Both the position numbers and the translations under genes were made by a program. The notes beneath the pieces are model-generated. The model saw nothing but the letters and a program-made list of their open reading frames with translations. It had not been told where the DNA came from and made no database searches. DNA of 64,000 nucleotides, taken from contig CAUJNA010001224.1 in assembly GCA_963377175.1 (NCBI GenBank), forward strand, positions 2,049,001 through 2,113,000, given 5' to 3'. This document shows, one piece after another, positions 46,249 to 58,412 of this stretch. This stretch comes from Effrenium voratum. Lineage: Eukaryota > Sar > Dinophyceae > Suessiales > Symbiodiniaceae. The number at the start of each line of letters is the position of its first letter. Position 1 is the first letter of the stretch.

Positions 46249-46320
46249 GCTCGGCCGAGTGGGGAGCCGGCCCCGGGGCCGGCCGAGCCAGATGGCCGGC
46301 GGCATGGTGTGGATCGATCC

Positions 46321-46431
46321 CTACGTCCCCGAGTAGTGCCCTTTTACCCTTTTTTGGGGGGTTCCGCTACTAAAATAGACTACAGGAAAAAGTGAATACC
46401 CTTATTCTAACCTCTCTACTGGAGGACCTAG
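46321..46431 (+). mobile_element. MITE-like element, CTAGGTCC family, copy 4
   Basis: The left end is degraded (ACGTCCCCGAGTAGTGCCC) and the right end is intact (CTACTGGAGGACCTAG). It sits about 70 nt after the donor of the last clear RCC1-like exon. Confidence 0.75.
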
Positions 46432-47404
46432 ATGCGGTTGCCGGTGATTCGGTGAAGTGCCTGGAGTCTCCGTGACTCCATGACCCTTCAAGACTGGGGT
46501 CATGACCTCTTGATTCTGGGTAAAGACCCCCATGTTGCAGTGTGATGGAGGCTCCAGATGAAAGACGAGACGAACATGGGTTGCTAGAGGGACAACTGCG
46601 ATCCGCTGGCGAGTTGCCAGTTGTGTTGGTACCTTTCAGGCTAAACGGGGTCGAAGTGGCAGTTGACTTCGGTCCCTTTTACAACCGTTGACTTTAACAA
46701 AAGGGGCTTTGAGAAGCTTACCGAGGAGCTGAAGGGAACCGGGCTAATGGCTTTACATTCTGGACCCAGAATGCTTTTTTTCGGGGAAGTCATTGCGCGG
46801 CAAACAAGACATCTTGGCCACCAGGCTAATCCTACAACTTGTTTTGGGTCCGTACGGCCGAGACCTGCATCGCAGTCTGTCCTATATGGCGTTTGTTTAA
46901 CGTCAGCCAGACAACGGGCCATTTCTTACTCACTAGAGATTTGGGTACCCTGTGGAATGGTGAGTCACAAAATATGGGCGGCCAACAAACATGGCACGGA
47001 GGTTCACAGTTCACGAGGTTCGAGCAGTTATTTCTGGTTTCCAGGTTCAGCGTGGATTTGGTTCGGGACATGGGGAATTCACTTCAGATAGAATCTGGGG
47101 AGAGACATGCCGGCGTTCCAAATTTCCTGTGGTCTATGGTTGATTTGGTTCGGGACATTGGAGAACTCACACGTTTTCCCATCAATAAAACTTGGGACTT
47201 GCTCGTTTTCCCGATGTCCATGCGGGAAACAATGCATTTGGACCGCGCTGAAAGTAAAACCACTGATCAATCTGGAGGGAGGCGTGGATCCAAGGTGCAC
47301 TGGATGGTTGACTCTTTCGCTACAGGTTACGACTGTTGGGGCCCTTGAAGAATGAACGTGTTTCAGTGCCTCTCGAGGAGTCAAATGTGGCTTCTCTATG
47401 CGAG

Positions 47405-47495
47405 TCTCTGTGTGTGTGTGTGTTTGTGTATGTGTATGTGTTTGTGTTTGCGTTTGTGTTTGTGTTTGCGTTTGTGTTTGTGTTTGCATGCGCAT
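47405..47495. repeat. (TG)n/(TTTGTG)n microsatellite
   Basis: TGTGTG followed by interspersed TTTGTG and TTTGCG hexamers. Confidence 0.85.
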
Positions 47496-47725
47496 TGGAG
47501 TAGCAATGACCCCTAGCGTTTGGTATAGATGACCACGTCGACAATGACTACTTTATCCGGAGAAGTTCGGACCATAGCAGGTCTCCATCACCTAATAATG
47601 CCTCATAAGGGGCTCGTGCTTGGATTCTGCTAACCATGATTTTCGGGTTTGATCCTCTTCGATCACAAGTGAGATGTTTTGTGAGGGTACCCATTAGTTT
47701 GGCTTAAAAGGGACCTAATAAAGGT

Positions 47726-47862
47726 CAATTGAGCCACAATCAAACCCCGGGTGAATGACGGTTTGTACGGGACGATCCCAACCATAAATAGCTGCGGATA
47801 TTTAATCCTTTACATGGTTCTGGGTAGACCATTTTAGTACCGGGTTTTGATTGCGACTCAAT
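47726..47862. mobile_element. MITE-like element, GAGCCAC...CAAAACCC family, copy 2
   Basis: CAATTGAGCCACAATCAAAC at the left and GGTTTTGATTGCGACTCAATT at the right form a terminal inverted repeat of about 20 bp. The interior (AGCTGCGGATATTTAATCC, ACCATTTTAGTACCGGG) matches copy 1. Confidence 0.7.
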
Positions 47863-49219
47863 TCGGCGCCCCTACTTCCCACGTATCTTGTGGGCGACAC
47901 CCAGGACCAGCTGGAACCGCGCGGAAGGAAGCGGCTCCGCGGCGAGGAGGAAAAAATGGTCCGTGCGGCCTAGGGTGCGCGCCGGTGTTCTCAAGCGGCC
48001 CTTCGCCAGAACCAAAAAAAAAAAACATGGCAGCACGTGCGGGGCAAAGGATACTCTGACAGGCAATTTCGGGCTGCCCTTGTACAACCAAAAAATGAGG
48101 GTAGCATTTTGCCCCAGCTTCTTCCCAAATGAAATCATCAGAAGGTCCATCCTCACCCCCTATGAGATATACTGAAAAGGGGCTGGCGTAGTGGGGCTCA
48201 AGCCCACTTCTATTCCAGTCAGGGGTGGGCATGAAGGCCAAAGGAGGACCTGGTCTGTAATGTTTCGCAAGCCAGCCAGGTTCCATGGCGACCGCAGGGT
48301 GGTATTCAGGGTGGCTCCCTTCAAAGTAGGATTTCTGTGGGGATCATGCGGGTGAAACTTTCTGGGTATCCTCAAGCAGGGGTCTCTTCCTGAACTGATC
48401 TGAGCTGTCAGGCTGTCAGGGTTGGTTTCAGGTCGCTGGCTGTGAAGGTGTCGAGTCCCAACCCCGGTTGCGCTGGCCTTTTGTACGGGTATCTTCCGTG
48501 GGGGTCTTATTTCTTCACACTAGACCGAATTGAGTTGCAAGCCGATCTGGTTTTTTGGGCACACCATGTTTTTCTCAGCCTCCACTGAATTGGTGGCTTG
48601 ATTTGGTGAAGGAAAGGGTGTGGTTTCCCAGTTGCCCATGAGGACAAGCGGTTTAACTCCCGAAACCGCAAACCCCGCCCATCAACCAAAGTCATTTGAT
48701 TCACTTGAAGTCCGCCCTTTTTTTTCCGCACGGATTCCCAATTGCCTGCTGCCCACTTCTCCTTCATCATTCTTGTCGCAAGAGTTTCCCTGACAACAAG
48801 CGAACAGGTAGGAGGGAGACCCTTTGTCCCTAATGCTCACCTCATTTCAATCAACCCCAGTTTATTCATAGGGAGGTGTCCCCCCTCCAAAAGTGATGAT
48901 TCCCCACTAATCCCAGGGACACCACCCAATCAATAAACGGGTTGATGAGTAAGGGGTCAACATTCGGGCGGTTTTGGTGATCCACTACCCTGTAAAACTC
49001 AACCAAAAGAGAGGGGTACTCTTTTCGTCCGCAAAATCCACTGAAATTCGCCATGGCTAGGCCCGGTCTGCTGTGGAGCTGCAGCTCTGCCTCTTGCGCG
49101 GCAGCCCAGCTTCGGAACCCAAAAGAGAACTTGGTATGGCTGGCTGGCTTTTGGGCAAGCGTCGCCAATGGGCAATCGGTGATCTATGTCATGGTGGTTG
49201 TTGGGACACATCTTGACAT

Positions 49220-49310
49220 TTTCGCTTTTCGTGGTTTAGTGGGAAATCCCCACTGAACTGCTAAAAATATCATATTGTGTTGCTCCCCAAACCCAACGTC
49301 AACCAAGATG
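49220..49310. repeat. Dispersed repeat shared with 20192-20275
   Basis: GTGGTTTAGTGGGAAATCCC, then CACTGAACTG, and GTGTTGCTCCCC followed by CAACGTCAACCAAG, is collinear with the 20192 copy. Confidence 0.55.
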
Positions 49311-50859
49311 TTGCTACCAAGAACATGCAAACAAGCAAACGGGAGTTTCGCAGGGGCCCATGGCTCCAAGTCCAAGAGCTCAAATCGGCGTCGAGCCGAG
49401 AACGGCATCCTTTTGGGTGAGAACGGCAACTGGGGACTTAGATTTTACCAGTGACTCAAAGGGAAGCAAGCAATAGAATATACATTCTATAACTGGTTGC
49501 CTAAGTCTAATCAGAAGTTCAAGTGAGTGCGAGGGTGGAATTTCTCGGATTGTGCCAATAGGAAACCGACGAAGGACTCGAACCCTCCCCTCAAGCACCC
49601 AACGAAGAGTATCCTCGAGGCTGCGGGAGAAATCTATTAATAGGAGTCTCTGTTTGTGAAAGGTATGATGCCAACCCCTAGCTATATTGACTTGGAAAAC
49701 CAGTTGCTCAACAACATCTACCACCCAAAACAGCGGGTATGACTGAAGAAACAGGTACTTACCATCAAAAACTGTCGAAAGCTCAAATCGCCAGAAAAGC
49801 CAGGTACCTAGAAGCTACGCTATTTGTCGCATCGAACACCCAGGTTACCAGAAAGGCCAAATATTTCAATCTGGCTCGAGCAGTTGTCGATCAGAGCTAA
49901 GGCCGCCCGAGCTGCGGCACAGCCACCAGGCCGATGGAACCCCCGGTGGTCGGCCGTGGGAACCCCGTGGAGCATCACCCGACAGACTTTCCATGGGCTC
50001 CGAGAGGACGAAGATATGTTGAAGTGGATGCTCTCATCCCCATGTTGTTCCGATGCCCCCCGGCCCTGCAGTTGGTGACGAACATTTGGATCAAGCCCTC
50101 AAACTAAAACGGTCCTCCAAATTTTTGGCGACTGTTAGGGTCCGAGTTGGAACGCAGTGCCTGCCGCAGGGTCCCAATTGAACATCAGACCCAAGGGGGG
50201 GGGGGAAAAAAAACAAAAACAACTGAGGTGTTCGGTCAAAAAAGTCTGTCTTGGTGCATTTGGGAGGGGCATATGGGACCTTCCAAGGTTTCAGGCCACA
50301 GAAGCTGGAAGACTGTCTGATTTGTCCCATGTCAAATAGGATAGCAGAGCATTGTGACCACATCTGCGGTTGTCTCTAAATACGTTGGACCTCCAATGAG
50401 TTTCTCGTTTGTTCAGCCTTGAAAAGAAACAAACACTATTTAAGGGTACAGTCGAAACACATGGATGGATTCGACCTGGCTTTGCACTGGTGCTTGACCC
50501 CCTTTCCAAGTGCCCTTTGCATTGCCGAGTTACCTTTCTTTCCTTCGAGGCCATACAGGAGGTTTGCCGTTTTAGGAAGCACTGATATGTAGAGGGGTGT
50601 CGGAAGTTCAGGGTTCAGGGACCGCCAGCTTTACTGTGTAGTCCTGTAGTCCTTTGCATCAGTTGGTCCCCAGCTCGGACAAGGTAGCTTCGGGCAATGA
50701 CCAGCTCACATTTCGGGGGGGGGCGGGGAAGCAAAACCAGCTCAGCCATGATGGGAGTTTGTGGGGGATTTCTGATTTCCTGCTTGCGAATTCCATTTTG
50801 GCTAGATTCCTCGGAAGAATGGATGGGATGCTACGTATTAGAACCCGGGCTTCCCCGCT

Positions 50860-50920
50860 TTCGCTGGCGTCCCATTCTTGCGTGCGGCGCAGGATGGCTC
50901 GTTAGAAGATGCGACCATCG
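50860..50920 (+). pseudogene. Possible RCC1-like exon relic
   Basis: SLASHS in one frame and AQDGSL in the next occur in consecutive DNA (CTGGCGTCCCATTCT and GCGCAGGATGGCTCG). The order and spacing fit a shortened, frame-shifted LAASHSAF...DGSL blade. It is weak but lies on the right strand downstream of the gene. Confidence 0.3.
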
Positions 50921-51744
50921 CGCGCAGCGCGTCTGCATTTGGCCCTCTCAAACACACCTCAAGCCCGTTGCATTTTGGACCCTTTGTTGCTTGAGCGTTG
51001 GACCTATCTCACTTTCCGCTTGTTTGGAATCCCATGAAACTCAGCCCAAAAGACTGCCCTTGTTCCCGTGGGCACCGGGTCGAGTAAAACCTCCCCGAAC
51101 CCAAAGTCTTGTGTAACGGAAAAGGTTGAAAGCGCAGAGTGTCGTTCGGGTTTCTTTCCTCGCATTGCGCTTTGTGTTTTCAGCATCCTGAACACAGGGT
51201 GGGCTGACGTGAATCCGCAAATATCATCATTCACAGTTTACCACCACCGCCAAACCTGTGGCTCACCGCTACTTTGCAGAGAACAAACTTTCCAAAACGC
51301 GTCAGTGTCTCACGTGCCCAAGGTCAAATGTGAGAACCCTTCAAAATGGAGCCACTTGAAGAACCTTCCTTTCAAAGTGCCCTGGTGCTCTAGGCTTTCT
51401 TCTTTGTATCCCGGATTCCCTCTTGAATAGTGCAGCAATTCGTGTTTTTTTTGACATCAAACCCAGTGAGCAGGTATCTAAGAGAAGCCTTCAAAACCCA
51501 GGAAGATTGCTGCTTGCCTCTAGTGGCGGATGTTTGGGTGAAGCCCCTGGAAGAGTTTGGACCAGTGGCCTGTTTTGAGGCCCCAAGATTCGCACCGCAC
51601 CCTCTCCATTTCAGCCATTGGTTCCTACCTGGAGTCTCCATGACCCCAAATTTTGTCATGACCCCTTATTTTTGGCTAGCCCCATTTTCCCGTCCCAAGT
51701 GGGTAAAGTAAGGCTCTGAAACAAGTTGCCCTCCCAGCAATCAT

Positions 51745-51824
51745 CATGGAACCTGACAGGGGGTCCCTCTAAAAAGGAACATGGTCCCAACTGGAACCGA
51801 TTCCCCCAAACGTCAGGATCCATG
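51745..51824 (-). mobile_element. MITE-like element, TGGAACCTGAC family, copy 2
   Basis: CATGGAACCTGACAGGGGGT to CCAAACGTCAGGATCCATG is the reverse complement of the 21397 element with moderate divergence. Confidence 0.65.
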
Positions 51825-52368
51825 TAAGTTGGTGGGAGGGTAGTGTCCTTTGGCTTCTCTTGAAACTCCAAAACACATCTCACACTGACAACTGAGGCTG
51901 GCTCTTTGGCCGAATGGCCGCCCGGAGCCTCGGGTCTTGCTTTTCGAATGGGATTTGTGTTTGTTCGGACCTTTGTTTGTTGGTGAACGACAGAGTCCCC
52001 GAGCTCCGAGCGCCTTGACATTTTTTTTTTTTTTTGCGAAAGACAAGTTGTTGTTTTTTTGTGCGGCAAACAATATGTGTTTAATTACTTGTGTGGCCAA
52101 CCCACTTGGGAAGTTAGACAACACAAGGGAGCTTCTTCCATTTTCAGTTTTGACCTCCTGGCAGCGTTCTGAGTATATTCTAAGTCAGCTTTAATGAAAA
52201 TGCGCATGGGCAGAATGATATTAGTTCCCAGATGGTCGGATATGGTCGTGGCTTGCAATGACCATTTGCAGTTCAAACATGTTTCCCTCAAGGGACATTT
52301 TGACGAATTCCATATGCGTCGCTGATCAGAAGTCAGTTGTTGAAAACGCGAAACCCGCCATAGTACAC

Positions 52369-52398
52369 AAGCGCACACACACACACACAAACACAAAT
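52369..52398. repeat. (CA)n microsatellite
   Basis: An ACACAC run of about 25 nt with one AAAC interruption. Confidence 0.8.
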
Positions 52399-52559
52399 GC
52401 ACCGACTCGAGCCCGCCCCGCCCGCCTGCGCGCACTCGCATCGGCGTCTTGGTTCTGCAGTTGTTCCATGGATATCTGTGTATGTGGGTGTATCTTTTTC
52501 AGGGTACCCTTTTGCTGGCTATTAAGGAGGGGATTCCCATCTATCTACAAAAGCCAGGG

Positions 52560-52626
52560 GTTCATCTCCCGGCGCCTTGAGGCTTGGCTCAAGCAGCTCC
52601 GACCTGAGCAGCTCCAGGTGCCCTGA
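52560..52626 (+). other. Possible small exon (RRLEAWLKQLRPEQLQVP-stop)
   Basis: The + strand has ISRRLEAWLKQLRPEQLQVP followed by a stop, with QL-x-x-x-QLQ spacing vaguely like the inter-blade helix. No clear acceptor phase ties it to the 46143 exon. Recorded only as a candidate terminal exon. Confidence 0.2.
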
Positions 52627-53397
52627 AGGGGGGAAAGAAGGCCGAAGGATGACTGGGGTTAGTTGGCTCCATGTGTTTGAGGGAAGAAACATAAAGTATC
52701 GTTAAGCCTTGGGAATAGGTGTTTTGTGATTGTTGGTTGTTTTTAAATGTATATATTAATATATTGTTTTTCCCCTGGTGATTTTGAAGGGAATCTATCA
52801 CTACTATTTCTGCTGGAAGTATATGTGCTTTTTTCAGGGGACTGAGGGACTGAAGCACATGAAATGCACTGGTTGGTGATTGGACGGGAGCCGGGAACCG
52901 GAGCCGGGGGTATCCAAGTTTGCTTCGATGGAGCCTTCTGGAGTTAGATTTGCCCGAAGACTGAGATCTCGGGGACTACAACCCCAGGCCCCCCTGGTGT
53001 TAAGGCCTTGCTTGGCTTGAATAAGGTTTATTGTCAAGTAGTTTGGGGGTTGGTGAGGACTCCCGAATCGGCGTTAGAAATGCAGTGACTTTAAGACGTT
53101 GATCACCTAGACGAGACGAAAAGCAATGAAGCTTCCCTTCAGAATAAGGGAACCCCGGATAACAGGCAATGAACATGAACAGTACATCAGATACAACCGA
53201 TGCAATTTATCCAGCGATGGTGTTCCTATTTTACAACAAATTTCAGCCAGCACATTGAGAATAAACACCACCTTTCGGGCCGACGTTAAGCAGCCAGCTG
53301 CTTCATTGTTCCCACTTAGTTGTCGGACATGGGTCATGTCGCGCGACAAACACACGGTTTCACTGTTCTTGGTGTTGGTTGTGGTTTGTGTGTTTAA

Positions 53398-53600
53398 TTG
53401 TTTGTTTGTTTGTTTGCTTGCTTGCTTGTTTTTTGTTTGTTGGTTTGTTTGTTTGTTTGTTTGTTTGTTTGTTGTTTGTTTCTTTGTTTGTTTGTTGTTT
53501 GTTTGTTTGTTGTTTGTTGATTTGATTGATTGTGTGTTTCTTGCTTTCTTTGCTTGTTGTTTTTGGCTGCCTGGCTGGCTGCTTGCCTGTCAGTAGTTCG
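53398..53600. repeat. (TTTG)n microsatellite with variants
   Basis: TTTG repeated over about 120 nt with TTG and TTTC interruptions, grading into TGCTTGCC and GGCTGCCTGGCT units. Confidence 0.9.
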
Positions 53601-55667
53601 CTGCTTACAAGCGCCGGCAGCTGATTCTTTTGTTGGTAGTGTCTTGAGGATCTGGATCACTTCCGGGCATACCCCTTCTGCCTACTTCTGACGAGCTCAC
53701 CTTTCTACAGGTGAAACGGGCTCGCCATGATGTGGATCCTTCACACGATAATCCCTTATTTCATTCTTGGGAATTCTCCTATAGTTTGCAGACCCCTTGT
53801 TTATCAGGCGCTATCACTTGTTTGCTTTTGGTGGGTAATGGGGTGGCTCTACACCCACTCTAAAACCAGCGCGGACCAATCCTACTTTAGTCCCCAAGCG
53901 TCAGCCGCTGAATCCGCGACCCCTCACTCTGAACCGAATTGATTTGCCCTCAACTGACCCATGTCCAACCTGAAGCACTCAAGGCCACAGCCTCATCCGC
54001 GCCAGACCCCGCTGTTGACTAATTGAAAGCCTCTGGGTCGCAGGTCGTGGTAGAAAATTCCATCCCAACACACACAAGCGAGCTGCACATCTATATGGCG
54101 ATACGGAGGCGTTGCTTGCAGCCGCACCGGAGCAGGCAGTGGGATGAAATCGGGAAGTTGCTTCGCTGATGTTTGTTTGGCCTAACGCTGGGTCCCTGAA
54201 AGTCTTGCTGGGTTCTCAAAACGCCTGGGGAAGGGGGGGGGGGCGCTTCCCTTGACACCATAATTTAGAGGGTAATTTTGATGAGGTTACGTTCATGCTC
54301 CAGAGTCGTGCCCCTCACCCGGGATCTGGGTCAACTGTTGGTACCATTTGATCTGTTTGTCTCTAACGAAGTGATGGTAGAACAGATTGAAATCCAAGGA
54401 TTAAGAATTGAGCAAGTCCAACTTCACCCACACATGAACTGTGTTCATAAAGTCTATCAGTGAACTGGGGTCGTTTCCTGTTTGCTTGTCTTTTTCCACG
54501 GGGGATCCCCTACATACAGCGGCCCTTCCGATTGCATGTTCCCATTGCAATTGGGGGTGGGAATTTCAGGCAAGTAAGCCGTAGAAGGATTCCCAGCCTT
54601 TGAAAGCCCAAGAAGGGTTGGAGGGCTACATCGACCTGGGACGAGACGTTGATTGTCCTCGACTGGAGCGATGGCATCGATGACAACCTGAACATCAATA
54701 CGCAGCTCCAGAAGGCGTTGGCTGCCATCGATTGGAGGACAGGGTCGCAAAGATGCAGGACTTCATGACCATGATGACCTTTCTCTGTGAAGCTCAAAAT
54801 AATGTGCTTTCATTTGGTGTTTCCACTTGAAGTAACCAGCTCTTTCCCTGTCAAGGTGAGGGTGTGAAGCATTGTCTTAGACATGCTTCTCCCCTGCAAA
54901 CTGAATGTATAGATCTTCACAGGGTCTGCCAGATCCCACCCAAAAGAAGACTCCGCATAGTGTTTCTGAACCACCCATGGTTCTATCCGTTAGATTCCGT
55001 TAGTGTCCATGAACCTCTATGGGCAACCAAGGAAACCTTTTAAAGCCCAGTCAAATCAATTGAGGTGGTTCCCTGCCTGTTGGATTGACTCCAGGCTCCT
55101 TTGTTTTTGCGGGGCTGTACCAAGAGCACTGACCAGTTTCCAATTAGAGTTTGAGGCTGAAGATGTAGATGGCACCCATGTACCAAGTATAACCAGCGCA
55201 CCCATTGGGTGCTTTAGTAGAAGGGGCATGAGCTACTCCCAATGTGTGCATTGTAGTGTTTTGCCCCAAGTCCGTTATAGACCGATTTTACAATGAGCTT
55301 CTTTTGGGTGACTAACTTGGGTTGGGTTGATTCTTCTACTTCCCAGGTGATTGAACTTCCCTGTATAGTAACCAAGGCAACCATCCTCTAGTATCCCAAA
55401 GGCAAATGGCTGGGGATCGACAGGACACAGTCGAGCTCCGAATCCACAGTTGGGGTTTCCTCCTGAGTCCAAATCCGCAGTTGAGAAATTTGGGGTTTCA
55501 CCCACAGCTGGTTTCCTTGGTTACCTACCCTTATGTCAATGTTGATCCCGATTTGATTATGTTCAGTTATCCTTGATCATGCTTGTTTCAAAGGTCTCCC
55601 CTTTTTTTCCGCGACAAGGAACCATAAATCTTGGGTCAGCTTGGACAATGGAATCACAGGCGTGGTG

Positions 55668-55735
55668 ACGTGGCCTTCCGCCAGGTGCGGGACGCCTTGA
55701 GGAGCAGCGGTTTGTGAACCGGAAAACGCGAAGTT
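55668..55735 (+). pseudogene. Possible RCC1-like exon relic (GVVTWPSARCG)
   Basis: After CACAG|G the + strand reads GVVTWPSARCGTP then a stop. VVTW-x-x-A-x-CG matches the VVTWGDAKCGG part of the repeat with the Gly lost. The stop and the missing AFAA half argue for a relic. Confidence 0.35.
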
Positions 55736-55737
55736 GC

Positions 55738-55862
55738 GGGGGTTGGGGACTGGGGGGCTGGGTGGGCTGGGGGTGGTTGGGTAGGAGGGTGGCGGGGGTT
55801 TGGGAGCTGGGGTTGGGGGGTTGATTGGCGGAGGGGGTCGGGGTTTGATGGGGGGTGAATTG
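55738..55862. repeat. G-rich low-complexity region
   Basis: Units such as GGGGTTGGGG, GGCTGGGTGGG and GGAGGGGGTCGGGG; potentially G-quadruplex forming on the + strand. Confidence 0.8.
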
Positions 55863-56687
55863 TTTGGGGGATCCTTCATGCTTCATGCTTCATGCTGGCA
55901 ACTTGATGGCTACTGGGATTAGAGCAAAACTCGATCAAACGGGAACATGTTGTGATTCCATTTTGCTGATAGGTATCCAAGAGAACCACCCTTCAAAGGA
56001 CCGAAAGGGCAATGTCCGGTTATGTACTATAGACTATAGAGGTGACTCTGATCCACTGGGATGGGCAAGCACACAAAATCGGGGAAACGGGTGGGCGTCC
56101 GATAATGATCCTGCAATGACCCTTTAAAAATTTGATCAGAGCTCTTCGAAGCAAGCTCTACGGAGGGCCTTTCAAGTGGCTGAGGGGGAGCTGTTGGTTG
56201 TTTGCTGCTGCCAAACAGAAAGTCTCAGACCCGTATTTTTGGTTTCGGATGCTCCGATCTCATCGGAAAGCCTTGGCAACCACAATCCATCGATGCGAGC
56301 TCTGAGCCACTTGCTCAAAATCTGGCTGAGTGAAGGCGCGCAAGGAAGAGTCCCACCAGAAATAGCGGCGGAGATCCGCCTTTCATTTGTTCCATGGGTT
56401 TTCTTGTCCATGCAGCATGCGTTTTCGGGCCAGGTGTTGATTGAGTATGGCTCACCTAGGTAGAACGAGGAAAAGCGATGTACTTCAGGCTTTGGAGCCT
56501 GAGTTCATCAGTTCGGGTCCCAGAAGCTTTTGTCTCCTATCGGGGTGTTTCTGTTGTTTTACATGCAGGATTGCAACGGTGGGATGCAAAGGGCTGTGTG
56601 TTTCTGCTTTCCGACACTCCGCTGTGTTGCTGCTGAAAGTTGCAACAGCTTGAGCTTGAATCGAATGCCTCAACTTGTTTGTCTAGT

Positions 56688-56737
56688 GTTCCTTGTTTGT
56701 TTCTTTGTTTGTTTGTTTGTTTGTTTGTTTGTTTTCA
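56688..56737. repeat. (TTTG)n microsatellite
   Basis: About ten TTTG units followed by TTTTCAGGT, a good acceptor-like sequence. Confidence 0.9.
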
Positions 56738-57631
56738 GGTAACGGTCCTATGTGAAGCATTCACTTTCAGGTGCGACGGGTGATTTGAAGCAGATCACTT
56801 GTGTCTATGCGTTGGCTTTAGACTTCGACTCCTAACGTCTCGATATTTTGTGATCGGAAAGTGGACGTCCTGGAACTTGTTTAAACAAACACATGCATTA
56901 AACAAAATGCGATTGCTGTTCTGTGAGAACATGTTTTCAATCAAGGTAGGGTGCTGGATATTTGAACTCAGCTTTGGACGTGTTCATGGGCATTTCAGTG
57001 CAAGACCGGGCATGAGCTCGTGGCTTCTTGACGAGTGAGTCGCTTTTTTCGTCCGATTCAGCAGTTCCCCAGTCGCTTGGCTCAAGCGCTGAGACAGACA
57101 TGAGTCCAAAGGGGGTTCCCCTAAGAAAAGACACCCATGTGTTTGATTGTTTCTGTACCAAAGGTCAGAAGCCAGGGTTGTTTGCCTTGAATAATATCGT
57201 TTGGAGTTTTGACACTGGCAAGAACCCCTTTCTCCCGTATTTCAGTCCATGGGTGTATGTGTTGATAGAACTGCAATCATGGCGAGTAAAGCCAGCTCGC
57301 GCGCGTGAGTCGCAAACGCCAAAGCCCTGAGTCGCATCCCCACACACACACACGATTTCAAAGAGCCCAGTGAAAACCGCAGGTTTGCGAGTTGCATATA
57401 TTGCCTACGTCTTCTGGTGAGGATCCATAGTTTTGTTTCCGAATTTCATGAATGACCCCATGACCTGTGAATGACAAGCAAAGTTCTACCGAAGGATCCT
57501 CGGTCAGAGGATTTTCCCGAGGCGAAGTCTTCAAAACGCTTTCCGAAGCCGAAACCGAAGCCGGGCCTCTGCATTCCAGGCCATCAATCGCGCCTCTGAA
57601 GCAACGATGGGGTCTTCATGAATGATGGTTG

Positions 57632-57734
57632 CTCCATGTGTGCCCTTTTGCCCTTTTTTCGGGGGAGGGTTCCCCTAAAATAGACTGCAGAAAAAACGGT
57701 ACCCTTATTCTAACCTCTCTACTGGAGGACCTAG
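57632..57734 (+). mobile_element. MITE-like element, CTAGGTCC family, copy 5
   Basis: The core GTGCCCTTTTGCCC, GGGGGAGGGTTCCCCTA and TTATTCTAACCTCTC plus an intact right terminus GGACCTAG identify it. The left terminus is diverged. Confidence 0.75.
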
Positions 57735-58010
57735 TTCATGTTGCTCCCCCAACAGAAGATTTGAGCCCCCCAGAGGTTTGGGGCGTTGAAAACACTTCAT
57801 TCATATGCCAAATAAGGCGAAAGCGTCCGAACCTACAAGACCCGAACCGGGGGCAGGGGGTGATCTATAGACAAATGCAAGAGGTGTGGCTAGTGTGTAA
57901 AGCTGGTTCCATTGGTTCCGGGGTGGATCAGATTAAGGACACTTGTAAGATAGAAGAGCTGGACGCACGGCTGATCGGAAACGGCTAAGTGAGGCTTGGT
58001 GGGCAAGACG

Positions 58011-58106
58011 TACTGTGGATGGAAAACATCCTGCACCAGTTGGGATGGATGAGATCAAATGGACAACTGGAAAAGACCACTTACCGAATGGTGCAGGAAT
58101 TGCTTC
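58011..58106 (+). mobile_element. MITE-like element, ACTGTGGATGGAC family, diverged copy
   Basis: TACTGTGGATGGAAAACATCCTGCACCA at the left and AATGGTGCAGGAATTGC at the right match the family termini. The middle is diverged. Confidence 0.45.
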
Positions 58107-58314
58107 TTACACAGTTTAGCCAAAAACTGAGGAGTCAACGCCTGTGACCAGAAAGCAGTTCACTTGCCCAACAAAAAGATCAACCGGTATTTGTCAGGCC
58201 TTAGAAGACGAAGTGAAGCCACAGAACCCGGGTCTTTGAGAGCATGCATTCCCCCAAGTCCATCCCCCTCTCCATGTTGCGCCTACTGCAGGCCCGCTAT
58301 GAGTGAGGCGCGCT

Positions 58315-58320
58315 CGGAGG

Positions 58321-58353
<33 letters not shown>

Positions 58354-58412
58354 TAAGAGAGAGAGAGCGAGAGAGAGAAAGAGAGACAGAGAGACGTCGA
58401 GAGAGAGAGGGG
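58315..58412. repeat. (GA)n microsatellite
   Basis: GAGAGA with AAAGA, AATAAGA and ACGTC interruptions; it yields spurious Arg/Glu-rich frames. Confidence 0.9.

Noticed and set aside
49540..49640. Possible tRNA on the - strand (GGGTTCGAGTCC)
   Set aside because: A T-arm-like sequence is present, but no D-arm, anticodon stem or acceptor stem can be paired around it.
53126..53660. Long Val/Cys/Phe-rich frame resembling a membrane protein
   Set aside because: The hydrophobic stretch is (TTTG)n read as FVCL; it is not a real transmembrane protein.
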